A stretch of 64,000 nucleotides of DNA from Boesenbergia rotunda (GCA_024364735.1 JAGFNQ010006445.1:1-64000); one strand, 5' to 3'; positions 11,290 through 23,463 are shown, numbered from the stretch's first letter. A program made the numbers and translations. Notes: generated by a model not told the origin, from the letters alone.

Positions 11290-11817
11290 GTGACTTCAGA
11301 TCCTGCGTTTTAATCTGAAATTACGTGTTTTGATAGTTTTTTTATATATTAATATATTTTTAAAATAGAAAAAAAATTTGAGTTCACGTCGGGTGTGAAT
11401 CAAAAGATTTCAGGCCCACGCTGCCTGAAATCTGTTGATTTTAATTTTTTTATATATTAATATATTTATTAAATATTATTTAATATATTAATTTCTATTA
11501 ACCAAATATACAAAATCATTTATTTATATTTTTAAATCATATTGGATGAGATATTTTTTAACTGAAATATTTTTTCGATTTTTACCTTACGTTTTTTAGC
11601 GCCGATTACATAATATATTATTTTAAAATAAAAGTCTGAAAAAGTATGTGCAGACGTCTCGGAATTTGTTACTGAGAGAGAAAGAGAAAGACAATATTTA
11701 ACAAGAGGGGTATAAGAGGAAGTTCACTAAAATGAGTGCGCCCTTTGGTGAAAATGAAACCATGGTACGTCTTTTGGTAATTTTTAATTCTTAAGTACGC
11801 CCTTTGGTAAATTGCCG

Positions 11818-11826
11818 TTGAATAAT
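11818..11826. repeat. 9-bp target site duplication, right copy
   Basis: TTGAATAAT, identical to 8312-8320. Confidence 0.92.
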
Positions 11827-12415
11827 AGGAGTAAAAAAATTATTTACTAAATAAACTACGAGATAATATAAATAAAATTCCTTATATAACAAATTGACCA
11901 TAATACATATGTATCGCCTAGTTTTGAACTAATTATCAAATTAGTATAAATAACATAATTAATCTTACATTACCTAATCAAGTTTCATAAGTTTAAATTA
12001 TGATGTAAGAAATTTCCATGCTAAAAAAACTATCCAACTTTTGCTGATTTCTTTTGGCCAAAAGCATACCTTTAAAAGTCCATGTTCAGATGCTGTCTTT
12101 CCTAGCCGGTTACTTCTTGGCAATTAGCGTTCATGACTTGACTACTACCGATCGATTCCCCAACCACTCAAGTAAGTCCAAAGTCAAGAAAAAAAACATG
12201 GTTTTCTTCCCTTTCCTTATTCAACTCCTTTTTTTTATGATTATTTTAAAAAAAATTAATTTACAGGTCAGTTCCTGGAGTTGTGGTCACGTAGATTTAT
12301 CGGATGTCTGCTTTTCGTCCTCCGTATCTTTGACAAGATCTTTCTTGCTGCCTTCAATTTAATTTAATTATATTTTTTAAAAAATATATATAATTTTCTA
12401 CCATTTTACTGTAAT
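11827..12415 (+). promoter_or_regulatory. Upstream region of the CKX gene
   Basis: This is AT-rich DNA between the foldback element and the CKX TATA box, with no similarity to the surrounding retrotransposons that I can see. A 102-codon frame at 12054-12362 lacks any recognisable domain and overlaps the probable promoter, so it is not called as a gene. I do not assign individual factor sites. Confidence 0.5.
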
Positions 12416-12423
12416 TATAAATA
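12416..12423 (+). promoter_or_regulatory. TATA box of the CKX gene
   Basis: TATAAATA lies 60-67 bases before the ATG at 12483. Transcription would be expected to start about 30 bases further on, near 12450, giving a 5' leader of roughly 30-40 bases. Confidence 0.7.
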
Positions 12424-12482
12424 CGGCCCTCGGGCTTCTCTTCTCAGTCGTGTGCTGATCCGATCGAACCAGCTTCGGCCTC

Positions 12483-14940
12483 ATGCGGTCACCTTTCCTA
12501 CTTGCAATTTTCATAGCTGCCATCCTTCGGCGATGGCCGGCGGCGGAGGCCTTCGATTCGGCCCTTCTTGCCGTGGACGCTGAGATTGCCCTTCAATTTT
12601 CCTCCGACTTCGGCCGCCTCGCGCCCCCGGCCCCTCCCGCCGCCGTCTTGCGCCCCTCCTCCCCCGATGACATCGCGGACCTGCTCCGCCTGTCTTCCTC
12701 CTCCCCGCACCCTTTCGTCGTGGCTGCGCACGGCCACGGGCACTCCATCCGCGGCCAGGCCCTCGCCCCCGGCGGCGTGGTCGTCGACATGGCCGCCCTC
12801 GGCAGCGGCCGCCACGGCAGGATCAACGTGTCTGCCTCGCCGGCGTACGTCGACGCCGGCGGCGAGCAGCTGTGGATCGACGTCCTGCGCGCGACACTCG
12901 TACACGGCGTCGCGCCGCGGTCGTGGACCGACTACCTCCACCTCACCGTCGGCGGCACGCTCTCGAACGCCGGCATCAGCGGCCAGGCGTTCCGCCATGG
13001 CCCCCAAATCTCTAACGTTTACGAAATAGATATCATCACCGGTAAACATCAAGCTAGCGAAACCGTTCCATAAATAATCAAGAACATCCAGTAGTCAATT
13101 AAAACCAAATTATTCGGTGAAATAAAAACACAGGAAGAGGCGAGATGGTGACGTGCTCGCGGGACGTTAACTCCGACCTCTTTTACGGCGTTCTCGGCGG
13201 ACTCGGTCAGCTCGGGATCATAACTCGAGCTCGGATCGCGGTCGAGCCGGCTCCGACTCGGGTCCGGTGGGTGCGCCTCATCTACACCGACTTCACGGCA
13301 TTCACCGACGACCAGGAAATCCTGATCTCGATCACCGACGGGACGGGGTTCGACTACGTCGAGGGATCTCTTCTGATGGACCAGACCTTGATCAACAACT
13401 GGCGTTCTTCCTTCTTCTCCGGCGACGACTCGGATAAGATAAAGAAACTCGCCTCCCAGTTCGGCGGCGGCATCTACTGCCTGGAAGCAGCTGTTTACTA
13501 CAACGAATCACCAGTGACGGACGCTGTGGATGAGGTACGTATCGTACGTACGTATATACAGTAATTAATTTCAATAATTACGAGTACAGTAGTAAACGCC
13601 AGATTTTTTTAAAAAGTTTTTTTAATTTTTAAATAAGACGTTTAAACTCAATTATATTATTTTTTTAAATTATTTTCATATTAAATAAAATTCTTTCCTA
13701 TTTATTTCATATTAAATGATATTTTTTACTATTTATTTTCATATTAAATTGATTTTTTAACATATAAAAATCTATTATGAAGGTTTTTATAATATTTAAG
13801 GTCATTAACAATTCTAAATTCAATTATATTTTTATTTTTATATCTTCATATTAAATTATATTTTTTCTTATTTATTTTTATATTAAATGATTTTTTTTAT
13901 TTAAAAAAATTCATTCTAGTCGACTTGACCCGTTAAATTTACTGCAATAATTAATCGTCCGATATAAATTCACATTAATAATTAATTTCAACGGCCATTA
14001 ATGGGGTGGCATACGAGACTATCACGATAATAATTTCCACGACTGTCACACCTCGAGTTTGTTTGACCTTCGCACAGTACTGTTAGCTCAACGGTCCATG
14101 ACGGAGAAAAGAAAACCAACCAAGGTGAAAGCGATATGACGCACGCGCGCGTTAATTTAATTCTGTGCAGAAACTCGCTTCGTTGCTGAGAAAGCTGCGC
14201 TACGTCCCCGGCTTCGCCTTCGCCGTCGACGCCACCTACCTCGCCTTCCTCGACCGGGTCCGCGAGGGCGAGCTCCGGCTGCGGGAGGTGGGGCTGTGGG
14301 ACGTGCCCCACCCCTGGCTCAACCTCTTCGTGCCCAAGTCCTCCCTGCACGTGTTCGAATCCGGAGTATTCAAGGGGATCTTGAAGACCAATAATTCGCC
14401 GGGACCAGTCTTGATCTACCCCATGAACAAGAACAAGTAAATCCCCTAGCTATCTATATACTTACCGTACCCTAGCTAGCACGCACTAAATACCGTGCAT
14501 GCATGTATATATATATATTTATACATCCACGTGAAATTTAATTAATGCATGCGCGGACGTTGGCATGCATGTCTGATCTGATCAGGTGGGACGAGAGGAT
14601 GTCGGCTGTGACCCCGAACGAAGAGATCTTCTACTCGATAGGGCTGCTGAGGTCGGCCACGTCAGGCGAGTGGCAGGAGCTGGAGAGGCAAAACGAGGAG
14701 ATCTTGGGATTCTGCCATGAACGAGGGATAGAGCTCAAGCAATACTTGCCGCATTACACTGCGCAGAGTGACTGGGCCAGGCACTTCGGCCACAAATGGG
14801 ACAAGTTCGTCGAGTTGAAGAAAAGATACGATCCCAAAGCTATCTTATCACCTGGCCAACAGATTTTCACACCAGATCATGCTGATCATGATCATGATCA
14901 CGACCTGATCATTGATCATCATCATCTCACTGTAAATTAA
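12483..14940 (+). CDS. CKX: Cytokinin dehydrogenase (CKX), 4 exons, 526 aa
   Basis: Cytokinin oxidase/dehydrogenase irreversibly cleaves the side chain of isoprenoid cytokinins. Exons are 12483-13041, 13134-13534, 14171-14436 and 14586-14940; all three introns (92, 636 and 149 bp) are GT-AG and the joined frame stays open. The N-terminus is a hydrophobic leader ending near AAEAFD, suggesting secretion or entry into the endomembrane system. The FAD domain carries GHGHS with His87, the expected site of covalent flavin attachment. SWTDYLHLTVGGTLSNAG supplies Asp150, which matches the catalytic Asp of the maize enzyme, and GFDYVEG supplies Glu263 in the substrate region. The cytokinin-binding half ends with the family closing motif SPGQQIF (to residue 503). 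The length fits the family (about 520-550 aa). The oddity is a 23-residue Asp/His-rich tail after that motif (504-526). Exon 1 is very GC-rich. The gene looks intact; which CKX paralogue it is cannot be told. Confidence 0.95.
13535..14170 (+). other. CKX intron 2 (AT-rich)
   Basis: The donor is GTACGT and the acceptor TGTGCAG. From 13610 to 13910 it holds imperfect repeats of TTTCATATTAAAT-type sequence, a simple expansion and not a mobile element that I can recognise. Confidence 0.85.
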
Positions 14941-16229
14941 TTATTAATAATTTTGACAATAATTAGCTAGCTAGCTAGGTCATATATATATATATATATG
15001 GACCATCATGCATGTATGGCAATGAGGTAGCTGCAGTGTTAATTAATTATCTAGTACTTAATCTGAGCTCCAAGTTACTGTGGATCTGATGTGGTTTAAA
15101 TATTATTGGTGTGGGTGTAATTGGACTACAGAACAGAACACTGGTCATGCTGTTGGCATCCCGTAGATTGTGTCGAGAATTCAAGAGGATCATCATGAGT
15201 GATGACAGAAGAGACCAAAGATTTGTCAATGCCGAACTGGCCATACGTCAATTCTCAGTCGATTTTCTCAGAATCTTCAGTTTCCTGTTTTTTAGGGGGG
15301 GCATTAGATTTTATTTTATTTTATTATTATAAAAAAAAAGTAAAAAGTTGCTTTCGACAGCTGTTGGGTGGCTGCCATGAATATATATTTAGACAAAATT
15401 ACTAATATTGTGTTATTTTTTCTTCACAATTCATTAGGTTAGTCGAACCAAACTTGCAAGTAAAAAAAAACTCATTTAATTTATTTATTATAAAAACACA
15501 CCTCGTCTTTTTTCTTTCTAAGCTAAATTTTGTACTCCAAAAGAAGTTTAAAAAAAAAAGGTTGAAATTAAACCAATTAATTATTGACAAATCTTCATGT
15601 GAAAAGGAGAATCTAGCTAGCTAGCAAGCATTTTTCATATATGGATGATCTATCAAAATCACATCTACCTCAATAATTAATATATATGGTCCAAATTGAT
15701 TGCTCTAATTTTGACATAAAAGCATGGGCACAAAGTCTCGTAAGGCAAGGTAACTCATCCAAGATTTGGTCAACCACGACGAGATCCAACAAACAAAACC
15801 CAATCTTGACCTTTAATCGATTAATTACCTAACAAATTTATCATGACTTATTGTAAAAGATTTGGACACGCATCTTGGACAATTATGTGACCATGATATA
15901 CATATATATATTGTCATCTTCTAGGGACAACGTTACAGATGGCCATTCAAAATGCACCGTGTGATCACATTTCTCGTGGAAATCTCTGAGAAAAGATACG
16001 GTTTATCTTGAATCGACCATTCAGTTTACCTTTCGTTTTCAAGTATATACATCTCATGGCATATATATATTCATGCATGCATACCATGTGTGGATTCTGT
16101 AACGAGGAGGATCTTGTTTCATGATCTGTTGATGCATATGTATATATATATTACTGTGACGTAAGAGCAGACACTCCAATAGTTTATAGATTTGGTGTGA
16201 GATTCTCCATGTTCGATCGAACATATTAT
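14941..16229. other. CKX 3' flank and intergenic DNA
   Basis: AT-rich, with no gene, LTR or tandem repeat that I can support. The 3' untranslated region must lie at its start, but no canonical AATAAA signal is seen within 300 bases of the stop. Small open frames here carry no recognisable domain. Confidence 0.5.
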
Positions 16230-16452
16230 GGCCTTTTGCTAAAAGGAGCACCTAGTTTTTTTTATTTTTTTAAAAGGTGCAATATTAAAAAAAATATTTT
16301 ACTTTTAAAAGATATTTGATTAGATAATTAATTTTTTATTTTTTCATCCGGTTCAATTCAATTAAAAAAACAAGACCTTTGATAAAAAAATTAAAATATA
16401 ATATGCCTTTTAAAAAATTTAGAAAATTAAGTACTCCATTTAGTAAAAGGCC
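16230..16452. mobile_element. MITE-like element (223 bp)
   Basis: The ends are imperfect inverted repeats of about 25 bp: GGCCTTTTGCTAAAAGGAGC on the left, and GGCCTTTTACTAAATGGAGT when the right end is read on the minus strand. The interior is very AT-rich. Flanking bases show no clear target duplication, so the superfamily is not assigned. Confidence 0.6.
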
Positions 16453-17270
16453 TGATGAACATGATGTACTATTTAAAATTATAAATCATGCATGAACATA
16501 TTCGAAATGAAACTGATGTGATCCTTCAAAAAGTTGATGTGCACAGATTCACAAATACATTGAGGTGGGGAACTTGAAATTGAACAGAGAGAGAGAGACA
16601 GAATTCATGATATTTGGCGATTTGAGTGAATCTCTAGGAAGATTATGTTTTATTACGTTGGATATGCAGGCGCCATAGACAAGCAAGAAGGTTGTAATGT
16701 CTACTGTCAGATTAGATGGGAAATTATATATTGGACCAAAGATATAATTATCTTGTATGTTTTTATCATTTAAATGATCAATGGACTGAATCTATGGACA
16801 GTTCAATTATGGGAGGACTGTGGACAGGGTCATAATTCATTGTCTGTTGATTCATCATTTCATTTATTTTTGTATGTTTTCTTATCATTGCATCAATAAT
16901 GACACGAATATGAAGAAAATTGAAGGAGTTTAATTCCTTTGTTATTGCAGTAAAAAAAAGAAACCGTCGTCTTAACAGTCTCTCATGCATTTAAAAAATA
17001 ATAATCAAAAGAAATATTTCACTATCTTTTACACAACCATCTTTTATACGAATAATTCAAACCATTATTATTGTGAAAAAAAAATTAATGAGGTTAAATA
17101 ACGTCAAACCTCGAGCGATTTATCTAAGATCATAGAAGTTTTCTATAGTCGCTAGGATAAATCGAGAAAATTCGTGACAGACGATCTAGAAGTCCGACGT
17201 CCCAGGGTTTCCGGCTCATATAGAGAAAAATATTCCTGCAAAATATATCGTAGCTAGAGATTGAATCGTG
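16453..17270. other. Intergenic DNA
   Basis: AT-rich sequence with a short GA microsatellite near 16589. I see no gene or element in it. Confidence 0.5.
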
Positions 17271-17344
17271 TAAAAGAGAATTAATTTATATTATTATATT
17301 ACTAGACATTTTCCTTATTAATATGCTAATTGACAGATTCTTTA
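17271..17344 (+). repeat. Left arm of 74-bp inverted repeat (LTR start)
   Basis: It matches the reverse complement of 18571-18644 at about 68 of 74 positions by hand count. Confidence 0.88.
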
Positions 17345-17821
17345 TAAATATGTCAATTAATAGTTTTTTTTATTAATTTTTCATTTGGCTAGGTCTCCTA
17401 AGGTCTCTATAAATTGTATATCTCATAGACAAGTTTTTTTTCAATCAAGAAAGTTATTTTGTACCTCTTTCTTTCTCTCTACCTCTCTTCTCTCTCTACT
17501 TCTTTTACTTTATTATGGTATCAGAGCCATAGCTCCTCATACCTTACGTGCCGCTATGTTTATGCAACATTTTTCTTCTTCTTCATGTGACGCTTGCTAT
17601 CATCATTTTTTTTATTTTTCGAAAAAAGGCTAGCAATTTATAAAGTGTCTTGGCTCTTCCTCCTCTATTTTTTCTTTATTTTTGCTCGTCATCCTCATTC
17701 CTCGTTTTTATCACCCGCCAACTCATGACGGGAAAGTAGGGGAAAAGAGGAATAGCTTCCGTGCCTTTTGGCCCAAGCTACAACAACTTTTGGTTCTTTA
17801 TTATTTTTATTTTGATGTCGA

Positions 17822-18590
17822 ATGTTCAGAGATGTCAAATTTGTCTCCAATTTGGACATACTGGTATTCAATGTCCTAAAAGACTTGACAGAATCTTCAT
17901 CAGTAGTCCTTCAGCTTTAAGAAGACGTCAAATTTGTCTCCAAATTAGACATACTGGCATTCAATGTATAAAAGACTCGACAGAACCTTCATCGGTGGCC
18001 CTTCAGCTTTAAGAAAATCTTTAACTTCACAAGTCCGCCCCTAAAGTTCTCTCATCTGTGCCTACTCATGACAAACCTTCAAAATTTTTATCTACTGATC
18101 AATGGTATATTGACACTGGAGTAACTCATTATGTCACATCAGACTATAATATCTTTACAGAAGTACTATCATACACTGATTCGGATACGGTACAAGTAGG
18201 TGATCATGGCTCAGGTTTGCATATATATTACTAATCTTGGAAACACATACGTTCATTTATCTAATCGTACTTTTCACATGCACAACATCTTTCATGTTCC
18301 ATCCATTACTAAAATTTTACTCTCCGTACATCAGTTTTGCTTTGATAACAATGTCTTTTTTGAATTTCATCATGATCATTATCTTATAAAAGATAGAGGA
18401 ACAAATACTACTGTATTTCTTGGGAAAATAAAAAATGACCTTTACTATCTTCAAAATTCTTCAATCAAAGCTTTTATTGGTGAACACGCAAATAAATCAG
18501 CCTGGCATGCTCGACTTGGTCATCCTTCCCTTCGTATTGTTCAGTCGATCATAAATAAGTATGATTTACCTAAAGAATCTGTTAATTAAC
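17822..18590 (+). pseudogene. copia gag zinc knuckle, protease and GAG-pre-integrase remnant
   Basis: Reading across frames, the zinc knuckle CQICLQFGHTGIQC (CX2CX4HX4C) is followed by a second, degraded copy about 93 bp later in which the pattern is damaged. A protease then begins with WYIDTGVTHYV, where the copia active site is normally DSG, so the active-site Ser is Thr. The frame from 18200 to 18589 ends with AWHARLGHPSLRIV, the GAG-pre-integrase domain, where it stops. At least one frameshift separates the knuckle from the protease. It cannot make a working polyprotein. Confidence 0.8.
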
Positions 18591-18644
18591 AGATTAATAA
18601 GAAAAATGTCTAGTAATATAATAATATAAATTTATTCTCTTTTA
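18571..18644 (-). repeat. Right arm of 74-bp inverted repeat
   Basis: Reverse complement of the LTR start. It follows the pol remnant directly and includes its stop codon. Confidence 0.88.
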
Positions 18645-19308
18645 TCGTAAATATTTGAGATGATAATTAATCATTCTTTCACTATATCATAACACGAGGA
18701 TAAATCTTGATTATTGTAGGAGGGATGGATGCATGGTATATAATTATTATGCATGTGATGGTGTCTTGGTCCAGCCAGCTATCTACGCGGTGGCTCATTG
18801 GATTCGAATCCGTCGAAGATGCGATCAATAATTCGGTTGTAAATCTTCATTAATTAAAGATGAAATAAATAAATTAAATTTACCCTTATTACCTTTGAAA
18901 GTGACATTGTTACTCGTTTCATTTATATTTACGTATCAAATCCTTCGGTATCCAGTCATTTGTCTGATCGTCTGAAAGTTTCATTTTTTTTGTTTTTTTG
19001 TTTTTATTCAATCATCACGTAATACTTTTGTCTTCAAAGAGTCTCGAGATAAAAGATTGTCTTTTATTCGATATATAGATTACTAACTGTTGACGCTGAA
19101 GATGCTAGATTTTTTTTTTCAATAATAGAGAGGATGAAAAACTTCTTAGGTAGAATATTAAAATTTAGTTTGCTATCTATTTTATTAAAATTAAAAGAAA
19201 CCTTAAAATAATTTTTGTATTTATCTGAAACTTACAAATTCTCGTAGACGATTTCGTTCATTTTCTTAATAAAAGTTATACGAGCTTTTGTAAATTTTAA
19301 ATTACTAC
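18645..19308. other. Intergenic DNA left of the gypsy nest
   Basis: AT-rich, with no gene recognised. Its last five bases (19304-19308, ACTAC) are the left target duplication of the large gypsy element. Confidence 0.6.
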
Positions 19309-20017
19309 TGATCCGGAAGAAATTTACGTCGACGGTCAGTCACCGAAGTTCGGCCCATGTGGATGCTGATGAGAGGGGAGGAACTTCGTACCCTGCGAGA
19401 TCAACACGAACGTTAGGAGAACACGCCGGAGGTTGTCCGGCGGAGCCCACTCCGACACTCAAGTTAGTACCTCGTTGGAGAAAAAGAGAAAGCAGAAAGA
19501 CTGTATGAGTTGCAGAGAGTTCGCCCCCCTTTACCGGAGGGGTTGGTGTACCTTTTATACCTGCAGCGGCTATCTCATGAGTCTCCATGATCATTGCCAC
19601 GTCCCCCGATTGTCGGTTACAGGATAACCTTTGCAACGGTCCACACCGTCATTAAGTTCGAACCGTTGCGACAATTATGGGTTATGATGACTCCGCGATA
19701 AGGGGTGATGGTTTTCCGCAGATCCGAAGAAAGGGGGACCGTTACTTGAGGTCGAGTGCTCCTTGGGTTCCGCTACCCCGAGGTGGTCTCGGGGCCTTTT
19801 GCCCCGGGGGGTCCCGGGCGCTTGCCTTCCCGAGGTGATCTCGGGCGTGTATCCTCTTAGAGCGATCCCAGACGTAGGTCTACCTGAGGTAATCTCGGGG
19901 ATTCACCTTCCTAAGGGGGCCTCGGGAGCCAAGGAAAGAGAGTTGTCCAGACTCGGTAGATCCTGCCACATAGCTTCTTCAGTCCACGTGTCGTCCATGG
20001 GGTGTTCAACCCCATCA
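19309..20017 (-). repeat. 3' LTR of gypsy element G (709 bp)
   Basis: Read on the minus strand it starts TGATGGGGTTG at 20017 and ends CCGGATCA at 19309. A TATA box (GGTATAAAAGG) lies at about 19546-19556. A purine-rich tract precedes the start at 20025-20036. Confidence 0.9.
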
Positions 20018-20601
20018 CAAATCCTTCCCTTCAAGTCTAATCGAAGGAAGTGTGACTGACTGATTAGACTAGTAGCAAAGAAGCTATGTTATGGTGCTCC
20101 ATATATACACTTTATTGCTTCATTGGCGGTACGTTGGTCTGAGGAATCGAAACATTCGTCCCTTGGCCCGAGATAGTCTTTTGAATTAGTCCAAAAGACT
20201 CTGTGATTTTCGAGGCGAGGCATAGGTTTGCCGAGCCTGTCGTAAGGCGAAGAGATAAGCGAAATGCTAGTGCGGAGCTAGGTTCGCCGAGTATGTCGTA
20301 AGGCGAGTAGATAAATGAAGCGCTAGCGTGGAGCTAGGTTCGCCGAGCTTGTCGTAAGGCGAAGAGATAAGCGAAGCACTAGCGCGGAGCTAGGTTCGCT
20401 GAGCCTATTGTAAGACGAAGAGATAAATGAAGCGCTAGCGCGGAGCTAGGTTTGCCGAGCCTGTCGTAAAGCAGTGAGAATCGCTAGTGCGGAGCTAGGT
20501 TCGTTGAGGCTGTCGTAAGGCAGTGAGAATCGCTAGCATGGGGCTAGGTTCGCCGAGCTTGTCGTAAGGCAGTGAGAATCGTTTGTGTGGGGCTAGGTTC
20601 C

Positions 20602-23463
20602 TGATAAATACCATTTTGTTGATTATTTTAATTGCTTAAATCCATGTTTGACCTATGTTTTTATTGCTTAATTGTGAAATTACCTTAGGTTTTAGAACTT
20701 ACCTTTATTTTGGACTTAATTGTAAATTTGCATAAAATTGGATTAATTGGCCACTAAATTTTGGATCTATTTTTGTAGGCATGAAGGGTTCATGGACCTA
20801 GGGCATACTGTGTCAAACTTGAGTCGGAAGTGGAACCGGATCGAATTATCAAGCTTACGATTAATCCGGGCCGTCCGATTCAAAAGCGGCTAGATCTGAG
20901 CCATCCGGAACCATCTAAAGCAATCCGAGCTAGAGCTAGGGTTGATCAAGCACTCTGATCATGATCTGAAAGTTTCATCCCAATCAGAGCTAAATCAACC
21001 GTTGGATCAAGCTCGGAGGGCTCTAGATCGTCCATTCAAAGACTAAGTTGATCTGGACCATCTGTTGTAAATCTGAAGGATCCGAGCTACCACAAGGTAG
21101 ATCCTGACCCCTGATCAACATCCTCAAAGTTTGGCTCAAATCAGAGCAAGATCAGCCGTTGGATTGATGTGGAGAAATCTGGGCCGTCCAATGCTTATGT
21201 ATTTAATCAAATTTCCACAGCAGCTTCTCCTCATCGCGTCTTCGCCGCAACAGTAGTTTTCTTCAGTTCTTCATCGTGTTCTTCAGTTTTTCATCCAATC
21301 GAAGGCGTGATCCCTCAATTCTTCACTAGAGCAAGGGCTAGGTCAGTGAAGAGAGTCTCAGTGAGGTTTTCAGATTGGGTTTTGCTCAATAGCAAGGCTG
21401 CGTGAGGTTTTAGCAGCTTTGTTATCCGATTTCAGCGAGCTCAGCTGTGCACCATCTCCACTGCATCCGAGCTGTCCAGAGGGGTTCCTTGGAAGGTTCA
21501 GATCATTCCCTAATCTCAATCGCAAGCCACCACAGCGAGTTTGAGAAATTGGAAGCAGATTTCGGCTTGAGCAGGGGCCGATTTGATACAGCTAGCAGAG
21601 ACAGTTCTTCACTGGTTTGTTGAGCTTGCGGGTCCGAGGTTCTCCCTTGATTGACGACCAAGGAGCTCTTGAGTTGGAGAAGGGTTGAGGAGTAGCTTAG
21701 ATAATTAAATTTCATTGTGTTTTAGCTGTAGTTTAATTTCTGCACGAATTCGTTTCTGAATTTTCTATTTCAGCTGCTGTAGTTTACCTTTCGGGCTTGA
21801 TTCTGCTTAATTAGTGGTTCTAATCTGTTCTTCCATTAGTTAGCTAGCTCATTTAGTTAACACTCCGCTTAATTTCAGTTTAATTGCTGTTTGTTGCTTG
21901 CGTATCAATTTGTTGTAGCTGCGTATCAGATTTTTACCCTGTTTCTGAAATTCCCAGCTTAGTAAGCTTAGTTTTCGGATTTGTCCCTTCTTTAATCAGT
22001 TCCAATTCTGCAAATTAAGGTAGCTTGCTTGTTAGAGAATCCTTAGGTTTAATTTCAGTTGATTTACACTTTAGTGTTTGCGCATCAGATTTTGTATCTG
22101 AATTACAGTGTTCAGTTTCAGCAAATTTGGTTACAACTTCTTAAGTTTTGTAGCAAGTAAACATCAGTCCTTCTTAATCTTCTTCGAACATAGATTTTGT
22201 GAACCTGTTTCAGTTTACCTTGTGAGTTATGAATTCAGTTGATTTCTAATTTCAATCTTCGGTTTCTGAAATACTGCAGTGCCTCCCTGCAGCCAATTTT
22301 CTGCAATTCTGCAACTGAGTTCTACATGGGATGTTTGGAGTTCTGCATTCTAGTCATTTGCTGCATTTTTCCTTCAGTTTCTGCAATTTTCTAAATTGAT
22401 CAGCTATTCTGAATTGCTAGGTTACAACTTTAGCATTTAGTTCAGCTCTTGGCACAAAAGTAGAAATTTCGGCACAAGTGTTTTCATCTTTGTATCAAGT
22501 GACAATTGGCACTGTTTTGTACCAGTTTAGCTCTACATTAGAACTCCTTTGCATTTGAATTCACTGATTTTGTTTGATCTTGCATCCATTTGTTTCTGCA
22601 TTCGAATTCTGAAGGTTCGAACTTCAATTCTGCACTCATTTTCTGTTTCGAATTCTTGCTGTTTTCATGGACAATTTTTGCAGAAATAGGAAAGGTTTCT
22701 AAGCTGATTAATAAACTTTCTGAGCATCAGTCCCTTGTATCAATGAATTGTTATTGAATTCATATTTATGCAATCAGGATTTCTGCATTCAGATCCTTGC
22801 TGAACTCTGCAATCTGAATTCTGCGGGTTTTTCTTTTGAAACGTTTCTGCAATTCTGCAACTCATGCAGATTTGTTTGTGTCAAGTGATCTGAATTTCTT
22901 CCCAAGCATTGGGTTGTGCACTCAGTATAAGATTCTTTTTGGTACATCAGCTCCCTTAATTTGGTATCAAGTTTGTCCAATTGCTCTCACTTGTATCATT
23001 GAAATCTTGGCACGGTTTTTGTATCCATTTGGTTTTAGATTATTTGCATGTGGTCTGTCTCGCGTTTGATGTTGTCGCGTCATTGCTTAGCATTTGTTTT
23101 GCCTTTGAAATCAGAATCAGTCTCCCAAATTGATTAAGTGCTTTAGTTGATTCGGTTTCCATTGGTTGAATCATTAAATGCCATTACTTGTTTAGCTTAT
23201 TAGCTAAGTTTCCTCTATTTTCATTGCATTTTCATTTCTCAGTGAAACTAAACCCCAAATATTTATTTGAAACCCAAAATTCACAAACGACACCTAAATA
23301 CAAGCGCGAATCAAACAAACCTTCAACTAGTCCCTTAGAAAAATACGACCTGTGGCCCCTTTACTACGTTTTCATATTTTTGATTGCAAAAAGGGTTTCC
23401 AGCATTTTATATTCATATTTAAATTTGAGACCCATATTCGTGACACATATTTCGGGTCTGTCA
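20602..23463. mobile_element. Solo LTR, 2862 bp (probably a long-LTR gypsy family)
   Basis: The ends are TGATAAATACC and GGGTCTGTCA, flanked by GTTCC on both sides (20597-20601 and 23464-23468). No primer site or coding sequence is seen. From about 21700 to 22900 it is rich in TTCTGCA and CAGTTT phrases. A very short element with two LTRs is not fully excluded, but I see no internal direct repeat. Superfamily and orientation are uncertain. Confidence 0.8.

Larger units (their letters stand above)
8321..11817. mobile_element. Foldback Mutator-like (MULE) non-autonomous DNA transposon
   Basis: Both ends begin CGGCAATTTACC when read inward, and the inverted arms stay similar for about 600 bp (8321-8940 against 11100-11817), with smaller inverted blocks further in. 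A 9-bp direct repeat TTGAATAAT flanks it exactly; long inverted termini with 9-bp duplications are the signature of Mutator-like elements. There is no transposase frame, so it needs one in trans. The interior holds tandem repeats in opposite orientation in the two arms (8967-9745 and 10622-11090), a small nested inverted repeat (10126-10460) and three long homopolymer runs. It ends about 0.6 kb upstream of the CKX TATA box. Confidence 0.88.
17271..18644 (+). mobile_element. Truncated Ty1/copia element with inverted LTR end
   Basis: A short LTR (about 17271-17515, ending in a CT-rich tract) is followed by the tRNA-Met primer site at 17516-17527. Then come a gag/protease remnant and, at 18571-18644, a reverse-complement copy of the first 74 bases of the LTR. 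Integrase, RT and RNase H are absent. No clear target duplication is seen outside the inverted ends. The short LTR and compact gag suggest an Ale-like lineage, which is a weak inference. Confidence 0.7.

Noticed and set aside
12054..12362. 102-codon frame just upstream of CKX
   Set aside because: No recognisable domain, overlaps the probable promoter, and has no TATA box or neighbour that supports it.
12498..13052. Open frame of 184 codons on the minus strand
   Set aside because: It is antisense to CKX exon 1 and is open only because that exon is very GC-rich. The sense strand has a full conserved CKX with correct splice sites.
18780..18840. tRNA gene suggested by GGATTCGAATCC
   Set aside because: The T-loop-like phrase has no matching acceptor, D or anticodon arms around it.
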